Assembly (NCBI GenBank): GCA_937976305.1
Contig: CALJSB010000053.1
Span: 1 to 64,000 of the forward strand
DNA from: an uncultured Acidimicrobiales bacterium
GTDB taxonomy: Bacteria; Actinomycetota; Acidimicrobiia; Acidimicrobiales; SZUA-35
Direction: 5' to 3'
Length of the DNA stretch: 64,000 nt
The notes under the pieces were generated by a model. That model searched no databases. It was not told the origin of the DNA and worked only from the letters and a program-made list of their open reading frames with translations. The translations under genes and the position numbers were made by a program. Shown in pieces: positions 19,029-28,214 of this stretch (the stretch's first letter is position 1; each line of letters begins with the position of its first letter).

Positions 19029-21593
19029 TCAGTCGCTCAGCATGCGGGCGTTGTTGATCAGCCCAATGTGGCTGTAGGCCTGCGGAATGTTGCCGAGTGC
19101 ACGTTGGTGGCCGGCGTCGTACTCCTCAGCCATCAGGCCGGTGGCGCCCACGAGACCAACGAGATCGTTGAACAGTTCGAGTGCATCGTCTCGACGGCCG
19201 GTAAGAGCGAGGGAGTCGATGAGCCAGGAGGTCATCATGTTGAAGCCGCCTTCTCGCCCGGGAAGGCCATCGTCTTCGAGGTATCGGTAGACCGTTGGTC
19301 CGTCGCGCAGCTCTCGTTCGATGGCAGCCACGGTTGAAACGAATCGCTCGTCCTCGGCGTCGACCAAACCCCAGAGACCGATGGCCAAGACCGAGGCGTC
19401 GAGATCCTGGCCGTCGTAGGCGGCGGTGAAGCTCCCTCGCTCGGCGTTCCAGCCGTTGGTCAAGACGTCCTCTGCGATCTGATCACGAAGTTCGACCCAC
19501 GCCGCCGGTTCGCGGTCGAGGAACTGATCGGCAATCGCGATGGCACGATCGACGGTGACCCAGCACATCACCTTTGAGTACACGTGATGGCGAGGGGGTT
19601 TGCGAATCTCCCAGATGCCGTGATCGGGCTCTGCCCAACGTCGTGAGACGGCGAGAACCATCGCCTCGACGAGGCGCCAATGTTCGGCCGAAAGCGCTTC
19701 GCCGCGGGAGAGCAGTTGGTGAACGAGATCGACCACGGGGCCGAACACGTCGAGCTGGACCTGACCGTCTGCCGCGTTGCCGACGCGCACAGGGCGAGAA
19801 CCCCCGTAGCCCGGGAGCTCAGCGATCTCGGCCTCTGGTGGCAGGTGGCGGCCGGTGACGTTGTAGAGCGGCGCAAGTCGCTCGGGGTCGCTGCGGGTCT
19901 CGAGAATGCCGAGCACCCAGTCGAGGTAGGCCATTCCTTCAGCGTGTGAGTTCAGATTGGCAAGGGCCGATGCTGAAAGCGCTCCATCTCGAAGCCAGCA
20001 ATAGCGGTAGTCCCAGTTGCGGACACCGCCGAGATGTTCGGGCAGGCTCGTTGTGGCGGCGGCGAGTATGGCGCCGGTGGGCCCGTGGCAGAGCCCCTTG
20101 AGCGTGATCGCTGAGCGTGTGACCAGTTCGCGCTCGAGATGCGGCACCTCGAGCCGTTCGGCCCAGCTCCGCCAAAATCGTTCAGTGTCCTCGCGGCGGT
20201 CGGCCTCGCTTCGGGCGTCTACACGCAGCGTGCCAGTGCCACTCCGAAGCTCGAGAGCGACGCTGCCACCGTCGAGCGTGATTCGGCCGCACGCCGTTTG
20301 GTGGATGCCGTCCTGCACGATCTCCCAGCTCACTTCGGGAGCCCGGAGCACCATGAGATCTGCGGTGCCCATCACGACAACGCCCTCGTCGCGCACCTCG
20401 AGCTGGGTGGGCACGCGGCCAAAGTCGATACGAGGGGCGAACTCGATGACCGCTTCGCCGTGACCTTCGAGCAAACGAATCAGGTCGGAGCGGCCCGCAA
20501 GCCGTTGGCTGCGGCCGCTCGAAACATCGAGGTAGTCCGTCACACGAAAGTCAGCGAACTTCGTCTCGAGCACCATCGACTGGCTGCGGTATTTCTGTTC
20601 GACTGCGGTGGAGCCATCAGCAGGTGCCACCGAAAAGAAGCCAGCGGACGGGCCGCCCAACAGCTCAGCGAAGACAGCGGCGGAGTCGATCCGAGGAGCA
20701 CACAGCCAGCTCACGCGTGCCTCGGGTGTCATGATCGCTGCGGTCCGCAGATCGGACAGCATCGAATGGTCCTGGATCGGTGTGAGTCCTGACCCTTGAA
20801 GCCACTCGCTGCGCAGCTCGGAGATGAGGGCCAAGACTTGAGCGACCGTGTCGGTGTCTTTGACCCGGAAGCGAGCAGCCGTCTGGCCCTCGCCCACCTT
20901 CACACCAACGTCAGGGCCGGCGAGGCTCTTGAATCCGTCCTCGTCGGTGACGTCGTCGCCGAGGAACAGCACCGCAGATGCGCCGACCTGTGAACGAATG
21001 GTGTCGAGGGCCCAACCCTTGTTGGTTTCGATGACGGACATCTCGATGATGTCGTGGCCGTTGCGGGTGTGGATGTCGTCCCACCCCGCAGGACCGCGCA
21101 CGACTTCGTCGCGAGCGACCTGCTTTGTCTCGTCGTCCATGCCTCGAAGGTGGAACGTGACACCGGCAGGCTTCTCTTCGACGAGAGCGTCGTATTTGTC
21201 GCCGAGCTCTTTCACCGCTTGGGTGAGGCGTTGGCGAATCTCGAGCAGTTCAGGACTGAGCTGTGAGGCAAATCCCAGATCGAACTCGCTGCCGTGAGAG
21301 CCGACAAGGCGAATCTCTTCGGGTAAGCGGGACAGGGTGGCGAGGTCACGCAAGCTGCGCCCGGAGATAAGCGTCACATGGGTGTTGCCGAGTTCGGCCA
21401 GGCTGCGCATGGCCGCGACGGAGTCGCGGTTTGCTCTGGCGTCCATTGGTTTGTCGACCAGGGGAGCAACGGTGCCGTCGAAGTCGCAAGCAACGAGGAG
21501 GGTGGGGACCCGCGCCAATTGCCGTATGCCTTCGCCTAGGTCGCCCAGGTTGTCGCTCGTCATTGAAAGGTCTTCCTCGCTGAGGTTGGCCAA
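19029..21593 (-). CDS. Fusion: trehalose-6-phosphatase (OtsB, HAD) plus glycoside hydrolase family 15
   Basis: N-terminal LLVACDFDGTVAPLVDKP...FLGDDVTDEDGF (HAD/OtsB); C-terminal GH15-like (NWDYRYCWLRDGALSASAL, AEEYDAGHQRALGNIPQAYSHIGLINNA). Confidence 0.9.
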   Translation of the reverse strand: MANLSEEDLSMTSDNLGDLGEGIRQLARVPTLLVACDFDGTVAPLVDKPMDARANRDSVAAMRSLAELGNTHVTLISGRSLRDLATLSRLPEEIRLVGSHGSEFDLGFASQLSPELLEIRQRLTQAVKELGDKYDALVEEKPAGVTFHLRGMDDETKQVARDEVVRGPAGWDDIHTRNGHDIIEMSVIETNKGWALDTIRSQVGASAVLFLGDDVTDEDGFKSLAGPDVGVKVGEGQTAARFRVKDTDTVAQVLALISELRSEWLQGSGLTPIQDHSMLSDLRTAAIMTPEARVSWLCAPRIDSAAVFAELLGGPSAGFFSVAPADGSTAVEQKYRSQSMVLETKFADFRVTDYLDVSSGRSQRLAGRSDLIRLLEGHGEAVIEFAPRIDFGRVPTQLEVRDEGVVVMGTADLMVLRAPEVSWEIVQDGIHQTACGRITLDGGSVALELRSGTGTLRVDARSEADRREDTERFWRSWAERLEVPHLERELVTRSAITLKGLCHGPTGAILAAATTSLPEHLGGVRNWDYRYCWLRDGALSASALANLNSHAEGMAYLDWVLGILETRSDPERLAPLYNVTGRHLPPEAEIAELPGYGGSRPVRVGNAADGQVQLDVFGPVVDLVHQLLSRGEALSAEHWRLVEAMVLAVSRRWAEPDHGIWEIRKPPRHHVYSKVMCWVTVDRAIAIADQFLDREPAAWVELRDQIAEDVLTNGWNAERGSFTAAYDGQDLDASVLAIGLWGLVDAEDERFVSTVAAIERELRDGPTVYRYLEDDGLPGREGGFNMMTSWLIDSLALTGRRDDALELFNDLVGLVGATGLMAEEYDAGHQRALGNIPQAYSHIGLINNARMLSD

Positions 21594-21688
21594 TTTACCC
21601 CGTGGTCACTCCCAAAAGGAGCGCACGAGGTAGTTCTCAATCGGCGTCAGCGATGCGTCCCTGAGCGCGGCATGAGAGGCTTGGATCC

Positions 21689-21937
21689 ATGTGCCGCAAC
21701 ATCACCATTCTCCGTGGTCTCGAACCCGCAGCGACAGAGGAAGAGATCGAAGCTGCAGCGCGGCAATATGTGCGCAAGATCAGTGGGATTCGAGAGCCGA
21801 GTGCTGCCACATCAGAGCCGTTCGAAGCCGCCGTTCGGTCGATCGCGGAAGCGTCGGCTGCAGTCCTCGAGCAGCTGCCACCACGCAAAGTGGTGCCGAA
21901 AAGTGAGCCGCCGCTGCGTCGGATCAGCCGCCGGTGA
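21689..21937 (+). CDS. DUF2277 family protein
   Basis: MCRNITILRGLEPAATEEEIEAAARQYVRKISGI matches the DUF2277 pattern. Confidence 0.8.
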   Translation: MCRNITILRGLEPAATEEEIEAAARQYVRKISGIREPSAATSEPFEAAVRSIAEASAAVLEQLPPRKVVPKSEPPLRRISRR

Positions 21938-23224
21938 TCAGCTGACGGTGATCGGGCACACCTCGAGACCACGCAGTACCAGACGGTTGCGATACACCCG
22001 ATCGCCGGCGTCATCGATCTTCGAGAACCGTCGAAGCAAGCCCGCAAACACCTCTTGACCCTCAACCTTCGCGAGATTGGCGCCGAGGCAATAGTGGATG
22101 CCTGATCCGAAGCTCATGACGGGCTCGGCTGGGTTGGGTCCGTGATAGCGGGCGATGTCGAAGTCGTCTGGGCGCTCGTACTTGGCGGGATCGTGGTTGG
22201 CCGCTCCGAGAAGTGTGAGGACACGGTCGCCCTCCTCGAACCTCAGCCCGGCAACCTCGGCAGGTTCGAGACACGCTCGGCCATCGAGCTGCACGGGCGA
22301 GTCGTATCGGAGGATCTCCTCGACCAATGACGGCACGAGTTCATGATTGGCGAACAGCTTGTCGAGTTGGTCGGGATGCTTGAGAAGCTGATGCAGACCG
22401 TTGCCGATCAAGTTGGTGGTGGTCTCGGCCCCAGCAGCAAAGAGAAGTTGGGCTGTCGCGAGGATCTCGTCGTTTGTCAGCTTGTCCTCGCCGTCGGCCG
22501 CCGCAATGAGCGCCGACAGCAAATCGTCTTCAGGGTCCTTCCGGCGAACCTCAACGAGATCGGTGAAGTAGTGCCACAGCACGGTCGAGGCTGCATCGGC
22601 CTTCTTGAGTTCCTCGAGCGATGCCGAGGGTTCGAGGGAAGCGACCACATCGGTCACTTGATCGCGGATGGTTGGCCAATCGGAATGCGGCACCCCGAGC
22701 ATCTCGGAAATCACCGACACGGGCAGCGGGAGGGCCAGGAGCTCCATAGCGTCGCCGGTTTCCGCTTCGGCTAAGTCGTCGAGGCAGCCCTCGACAAGTT
22801 CGCGAATGCGGGGACGCAGCTTCTCGACGGTTCGAGGAGTGAACGCTCTGCTCACGAGGCTTCGTTGTCGCGTGTGATCCGGCGGGTCGAGGCCGAGCAT
22901 CGACTGTGGCCGGGCTTCTTTGCGCCGTTCGAACATCTCACGTCGGTAGTTGCCGGCCTCCGATGTGTCGCTGCCAAAGGCCGAGCCAGGGCCAGCGTCG
23001 CCGTTGCCGAATCGAGGATCGCGCAGCAAGGTTCGAGAGTCGTCGTAGCGGCTCAAAATGGCGCCGCCAAAGCCGCTTACATGAACGGGGACTTCGTCGA
23101 GGAACGACTGGTAGAACGGGATGGGGTCGGCGTAGCCGTCGGGTGTGAAGAAGATCTGACCAAAGAGTTGATCGCCCCGGGCTTGCGCCTCGGGATCGAC
23201 GGTTCCATCAATGAAGTCGACCAT
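21938..23224 (-). CDS. Cytochrome P450
   Basis: I-helix FAAGAETTTN, ExxR (EEILRYDSPVQ), heme motif MSFGSGIHYCLGANLA. Confidence 0.93.
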   Translation of the reverse strand: MVDFIDGTVDPEAQARGDQLFGQIFFTPDGYADPIPFYQSFLDEVPVHVSGFGGAILSRYDDSRTLLRDPRFGNGDAGPGSAFGSDTSEAGNYRREMFERRKEARPQSMLGLDPPDHTRQRSLVSRAFTPRTVEKLRPRIRELVEGCLDDLAEAETGDAMELLALPLPVSVISEMLGVPHSDWPTIRDQVTDVVASLEPSASLEELKKADAASTVLWHYFTDLVEVRRKDPEDDLLSALIAAADGEDKLTNDEILATAQLLFAAGAETTTNLIGNGLHQLLKHPDQLDKLFANHELVPSLVEEILRYDSPVQLDGRACLEPAEVAGLRFEEGDRVLTLLGAANHDPAKYERPDDFDIARYHGPNPAEPVMSFGSGIHYCLGANLAKVEGQEVFAGLLRRFSKIDDAGDRVYRNRLVLRGLEVCPITVS

Positions 23225-23326
23225 GTCTGCACCGTAGAGCCTCCCACGCTGGCGAACCCAACAGCCATGCGTGCCCGTCGACTGGCGCATTGGTTCCCGA
23301 TGCCCGGGATGAGGCAGGCTGACACC

Positions 23327-24226
23327 ATGAAGATCCGCATTGGCTATGGGCTCGGTACGAGAACGACAACGAATGACCAAGAACGTTTTGGAGCGCTCGT
23401 TGATGGGCTCGAGCGGAACGAATTCGACTCGCTGTGGCTGTCAGAACGGCTGAGTGGTGACTGTCCCGACCCCATGATGGGCATGGCCTTCGCGTGCGGG
23501 CGCACGAAGAAGCTGAAGGTTGGCATGTCGGTGTTGGTCCTGCCGGGCCGCAACCCGGTCGTGTTGGCCAAGTCGATCGCGAGTCTCGACCGGTTGTCGA
23601 ATGGCCGAGTGCTGCCAGCCTTCGGGCTCGGCGTCGCCAATGCAGCCGAACATCAAGCTTTTGGTGTCGATCGTAAGGACCGAGGTGGCTGGTTCAACGA
23701 GGCGCTTCCACTGATGCGGCGCTTGTGGACCGAGGACAATGTGAGCCACGAAGGCAAGAGGTTCAGCATCTCTGATGTAACCATCCGGCCAAGGTCGGTT
23801 CAGGATCCGCTCGAGGTGTGGCTCGGAGGAATCGCGCCGCTCGAACTCAAGCGAGTGGGTCGACATGGCGACGGCTGGTTGCCATCGTTCTGCACGCCGG
23901 GTCAAGTGGCTGAGGCTCGCACGGTGATCGAGCAGATTGCTGATGAGAACGAGCGCGAGATCGAAGATGAGCACTACGGCGCCCTCATCCCGTACCGCAA
24001 CGTTGATGAGCCGTTGAGCGAGGCCTTCCAGACCATTCTGGCGACTCGGAATCCCGACGCCGATCCGAACGACATCATCCCGACCAAAGACGGGCTCGAA
24101 GCTGTCGTGAACCGCTTCATCGACGAGGGCTTTTCAAAGTTCGTGTTGATCCCCACCGGCGAGCCGCCGAGCTGGGACGACGAACTCGACGAGGTCGTCA
24201 CCCTCGTCAAACACCTCGAGAACTAA
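23327..24226 (+). CDS. LLM-class (luciferase-like, possibly F420-dependent) oxidoreductase
   Basis: MKIRIGYGLG...FDSLWLSERLSGD..., LKVGMSVLVLPGRNPVVLAKSIASLDRLSNGR. Start chosen at ATG 23327. Confidence 0.88.
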   Translation: MKIRIGYGLGTRTTTNDQERFGALVDGLERNEFDSLWLSERLSGDCPDPMMGMAFACGRTKKLKVGMSVLVLPGRNPVVLAKSIASLDRLSNGRVLPAFGLGVANAAEHQAFGVDRKDRGGWFNEALPLMRRLWTEDNVSHEGKRFSISDVTIRPRSVQDPLEVWLGGIAPLELKRVGRHGDGWLPSFCTPGQVAEARTVIEQIADENEREIEDEHYGALIPYRNVDEPLSEAFQTILATRNPDADPNDIIPTKDGLEAVVNRFIDEGFSKFVLIPTGEPPSWDDELDEVVTLVKHLEN

Positions 24227-25272
24227 CGACCCAACTCGTAGGGGTCGTAGGGGTCGGCGGTGAAGTCTTGGAGTTCGACGTCGGTGCCAACGCCGACCCG
24301 CGTCGCATGATCGAGCGCAAGCTCCGCAGCAATGCGATCTTCGACGGCCCACCCAGTCGAATCGAAGACGGTGAGACCACCGGCCAACTTTTCGGCCAAT
24401 TCCGGCTCCTTGCTCAACTCGATGATGGTCGGGCCCAATTCGTCTCGCTCCAGCCGCTGGGCTTCACCTTCGATCAAACATTGGTCGACATCGTCAGGAA
24501 TCACAACAGCTCGCCGCACGAGTTCGGCCGGAAGTTCGACCTTGCCGGGAAAGTCAGCCCCAACTGCGTTGACGTGCAGGTCAGGTCGATGCGGTCCGTC
24601 CGGAAGGACGCTGCCGACGCCCGGTTCGACCGATGTCGCCGTACACACGAGATCGACGTGGCTCAGGGCGTCTTTGAGTTGATCAGCGTGAACCGGTCGC
24701 AGGGCTACCTGATCCCGAACACTCTCTGGTAGCCGAGATCGGAGGCTGGCTTGCACCACGTCGTCGGTATCGAAGATCAATACTTGTTCGATTGGCCTCA
24801 CCCGGCTGACGGCGTGGATCTGGCTGACCGCCTGCGCCCCGCAGCCGATCATCAGCATGGTCGTGGCATCCACTGGAGCGAGTAGCCGGGTGGCCAAGGC
24901 AGAAGCCGCCCCAGTGCGGAGCGCAGTGAGGAGTGTTGCGTCAGTGATGGCGAGCAGCCTGCCCGTTGTTGCGTCGTGCAATGTGGTGGTGGCCATCACG
25001 CTCGGAAGCTTGTTGACAGTCGGATTTTCCGGGTGGTACCCGACCACTTTCATGGCGATGCGTTCGCCCTCTTCCATTGAGGGCATCCACTCGAGCAAAC
25101 CGAACTGGGGCTCGTCGTAGGAGAAGCCGGTGCGTGTGATCGTGCTCACGGACTTATCATCGAACTCAGCGAAGCTGCGGCGCAGCCGCTCGGTCATTTC
25201 GTCCATGAGCTGATCGAGCCCAACGTCGGCCACGATGGCACGCAGCGCGTTGGTGTCGAGCAACGTGGTCAT
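24223..25272 (-). CDS. Ornithine cyclodeaminase/mu-crystallin family protein
   Basis: GRLLAITDATLLTALRTGAASALATRLLA...MLMIGCGAQAVSQIHAVSRVRPIEQVLIFD. Confidence 0.9.
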   Translation of the reverse strand: MTTLLDTNALRAIVADVGLDQLMDEMTERLRRSFAEFDDKSVSTITRTGFSYDEPQFGLLEWMPSMEEGERIAMKVVGYHPENPTVNKLPSVMATTTLHDATTGRLLAITDATLLTALRTGAASALATRLLAPVDATTMLMIGCGAQAVSQIHAVSRVRPIEQVLIFDTDDVVQASLRSRLPESVRDQVALRPVHADQLKDALSHVDLVCTATSVEPGVGSVLPDGPHRPDLHVNAVGADFPGKVELPAELVRRAVVIPDDVDQCLIEGEAQRLERDELGPTIIELSKEPELAEKLAGGLTVFDSTGWAVEDRIAAELALDHATRVGVGTDVELQDFTADPYDPYELGR

Positions 25273-27122
25273 GCGACCGACTTCGGGGTGCTGTCCTTCA
25301 TGGCGTGCTTCTCCGCTTGTCTCGCCCGCTTCTTCTGACGGCGCTTTTCGAGCCGGCCACCCGTTGGTTCGTCCGCAGCCGGTCGTTGGATGCGGTGCGT
25401 CGTGCTGGCAGCGAGCGCATCGATGCGATACGAGGCAGTAGCGACAGGATCGGTACCGGTTGCCGTGACGACGATCGAGCCGCCATCTTCGCCGACCAGC
25501 GGCACGGAGATCGGTTCGGTCGGGTCACTGCGTTCGAAGGTGAGGTCTTCGCCAATGAGTCCATCTGGATCGCCTGTGACCTGGATGGCCCATGGTCCTG
25601 CACCGACGACCGGCCAGGGCACCGTGATGGTCGAAACCACGTCTTGAGGCGCTGCCATCGGCAGGTCGAGGTCAGGGACGAGGCCGTTGATTGAGATCGG
25701 GCGCACAGTCTTTGCCTCGAGATCGACGAGGACGAGCCGGTGGTTTCCGGTATCGGCCACAAGAACCTCGGATCCCAACGACAGGAGTGCCTCCGGCTGA
25801 TTGAGACCACGGGCGCCGATAGTCGAGACGTTCCGGTCGGCCACGACCCGCAGTCGACTCGTCCCTGAATCGGCGATCACGAGCGAGTCGTCGGCCATGC
25901 GAGCGATGGCCCGGGGGCGATCGAACATGGCCTTTGATAGTGGCCCGTCGACAAGGCCGGCTTCGCGGAAGGAGGCCTCGCCCGAGGTCAGGACCTTGCC
26001 TTTGTCGGTGAGCACTCGAAGACCGCTGGTCGCAAGATCGATGAAGGCGATTCCCTTGCCGCTTCGGACGAGGTCAACAGGTTGGGCAAGGGTGGCACTG
26101 CCCGCCGGTCCGTCATCACAACCCGTGGTGCCCGAACCGGCGATCACGCCCTGATTCTTGAGGTTTGCACCGTGCCCGTCCTCTGAGTCGGCACCATCGA
26201 GATCTACGATCCGCACCAGTTGGTCGGCGCCAGCGTCGGCAACAACGAGCGTTCCGTCGATGTCGATCATCAACCCGATGGGTCGAGTGAGATCACGTGA
26301 GATCGTCCACTTCTCCTGGGTGACCACGTCGATGCCAACGACGCGTCCGCGATCAGGTAGAGAGACCGCGATGGCTTCTTCGCCGATCCAACAAACGCGG
26401 GCTGGGCGGTGCAAGCCGCCGATCTCATGCACGACATGGGCCTCACCGCTCGTCGAGTCGAGGTCGAGAAGCAAGACGCGATCATTGCCGCTGTCTGCAA
26501 CCGCGATGAGCCGAGACTTTCCGTCGGTGGTGTCGGCCGCGGCAAGACCGGATGGATACTGCAGCCGACCGAGGCTCGGCTCAGGAAACGCGGGGAGGGC
26601 CGACGGGATTGGCAGGGGCTGCGCTGAACGACGCTTGCCATCAGCGTGGGTTGAGCGCCTCGTGGCAGCGACCTGACACGTGTGGTCGATGGCTTCACTG
26701 AGGACGGATGTGCCGACGCCGGCTCCCGAGGCGACAACTCGGGCCTTGTGGTCGATGAGGACGACGGCGGGCCAGCCCGGGGGGCTGTAGCGGCCCCAGG
26801 TAGTCAGCTTGGGATCGTGAACGACGGGGATCGTCAGACCCATGCGTTCGACGGCACGTCGGACTGGAGCGACGTCTCGCTGATCCTCAAATCGAGGGCT
26901 GTGAACGGCAATCACGACGAGTTCGCCGCCACGCTTGTGATGCAGCTGTTCGAGCCGGTGAAGCAGCGATCGTGAACTCTCACAACCAATGGTCCAAAAT
27001 GCCAACACCGTGGTTCGACCGCGCCAAACCTCCGGCCCGATGCGGTCGGTATTCAGCCAAACGGTGCCATCAACCGGCGGAGCTGCTTGTCGCACAGCTC
27101 TCCTGTCGGCTTTTGAGCTCAT
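25269..27122 (-). CDS. Thioredoxin-like plus NHL-repeat protein (NHLRC2-like)
   Basis: Trx-like N-terminus (TTVLAFWTIGCESSRSLLHRLEQL) followed by NHL propeller repeats (IAVADSGNDRVLLLDLD, VADTGNHRLVLVDLE). Confidence 0.82.
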   Translation of the reverse strand: MSSKADRRAVRQAAPPVDGTVWLNTDRIGPEVWRGRTTVLAFWTIGCESSRSLLHRLEQLHHKRGGELVVIAVHSPRFEDQRDVAPVRRAVERMGLTIPVVHDPKLTTWGRYSPPGWPAVVLIDHKARVVASGAGVGTSVLSEAIDHTCQVAATRRSTHADGKRRSAQPLPIPSALPAFPEPSLGRLQYPSGLAAADTTDGKSRLIAVADSGNDRVLLLDLDSTSGEAHVVHEIGGLHRPARVCWIGEEAIAVSLPDRGRVVGIDVVTQEKWTISRDLTRPIGLMIDIDGTLVVADAGADQLVRIVDLDGADSEDGHGANLKNQGVIAGSGTTGCDDGPAGSATLAQPVDLVRSGKGIAFIDLATSGLRVLTDKGKVLTSGEASFREAGLVDGPLSKAMFDRPRAIARMADDSLVIADSGTSRLRVVADRNVSTIGARGLNQPEALLSLGSEVLVADTGNHRLVLVDLEAKTVRPISINGLVPDLDLPMAAPQDVVSTITVPWPVVGAGPWAIQVTGDPDGLIGEDLTFERSDPTEPISVPLVGEDGGSIVVTATGTDPVATASYRIDALAASTTHRIQRPAADEPTGGRLEKRRQKKRARQAEKHAMKDSTPKSVA

Positions 27123-27168
27123 TGGCTGAGAACTGCCCCCCGCATCATCGGGAGGTAGGGTCGGAGCC

Positions 27169-27648
27169 ATGAAGGCCGCCGATGATGCGATTGTCGTTCG
27201 AGAGGCGTCAATTGACGTTTCAGCCACGCCGGCGCAGGTCTATGACCTCGTTGCCGACATCAGTCGGATGGGGGAGTGGAGTCCGGAAGCGACGGGCGGA
27301 GTGTGGACGCAAGGCAGTGGCGAGGTTGGCGACTGGTTCGACGGTACGAACAAGGCCGGCGAGCGAGAGTGGACCCGCGAGTGTGAGGTTGCCGCTGCCG
27401 ATCGGGGTCGTGACTTCACCTTCGTCGTCGGTGGGGTCGAGGCCAACCGCACATGGTGGAGCTTCGAGATGCAGCCCGCAGAAGACGGAGTGACCCAGCT
27501 GACCGAGCGTTGGTGGATCGTCAACAAGTCGCCCGCGATGCTCGAGGCAACAGACGAGCAGTTCACCCAACGAATCGCTCTCACCGAAGAGATGCTTGCC
27601 ACCACAATCGCTGGCCTCAAGCGGGCTGCTGAAGCGGCGAGCGGCTGA
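27169..27648 (+). CDS. SRPBCC family protein
   Basis: IDVSATPAQVYDLVADISRMGEWSPEATGGVW signature. Confidence 0.88.
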   Translation: MKAADDAIVVREASIDVSATPAQVYDLVADISRMGEWSPEATGGVWTQGSGEVGDWFDGTNKAGEREWTRECEVAAADRGRDFTFVVGGVEANRTWWSFEMQPAEDGVTQLTERWWIVNKSPAMLEATDEQFTQRIALTEEMLATTIAGLKRAAEAASG

Positions 27649-27657
27649 GCGCTACCA

Positions 27658-28047
27658 CTAGTTGTCGCAGTTGTTGGCGATGTAGTTGTCGATCCGGCTC
27701 GAGGTCTCCTGGATCGTTTCGAAGTCGCTTGAAAGATCTTCGAACTCCTGGGCGCTGAGCTCGGTCGGGTCGAGCTCGCTGAGCAGGCCGAAGCTGTCGA
27801 TCATGGCCTCGAGGTCGCCCCGAATTTCGGCGGGTGCGACGTCCCGGGCCTCTTCCATTGCCTCGATCGTGGCTTCGAAGAACTCGGGCGTGCCTTGCTC
27901 GGTTCCTGCCGTTGGATCATTCTCTTCGAATTCGAGCATGGTGGCGCAGAATGCCTGCGTATCGCCATCGTCGCCGCCACCGCACCCTGTGAGGGTCAAA
28001 ACGGCGCCGAATCCGAGGCCGATGATGCTTGCGTTGAGTCTCTTCAC
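27658..28047 (-). CDS. Small putative lipoprotein (paralogue of 30210-30593)
   Basis: VKRLNASIIGLGFGAVLTLTGCGGG lipobox; EENDPTAGTEQGTPEFFEAT shared with the paralogue. Confidence 0.75.
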   Translation of the reverse strand: MKRLNASIIGLGFGAVLTLTGCGGGDDGDTQAFCATMLEFEENDPTAGTEQGTPEFFEATIEAMEEARDVAPAEIRGDLEAMIDSFGLLSELDPTELSAQEFEDLSSDFETIQETSSRIDNYIANNCDN

Positions 28048-28214
28048 GGTGTCTCCGAAGGTGGCACGATCCGACGGTGTCGGTCGGTGCAAGATCTGGG
28101 CTGGGCACGGTGGCTGTTGCCCGCTGATTCAGCTGGTCTATGACCCCTCCGAATTGGAGGGGGGAACCTGCCCAACTTCCTCAAGCGAAGCCATTTTTGT
28201 GACGACCGGATTGT

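Noticed and set aside
22865-23326. Long N-terminal extension of the LLM ORF
   Set aside because: Overlaps the P450 gene on the other strand; the LLM fold begins at MKIRIGYGLG (23327).
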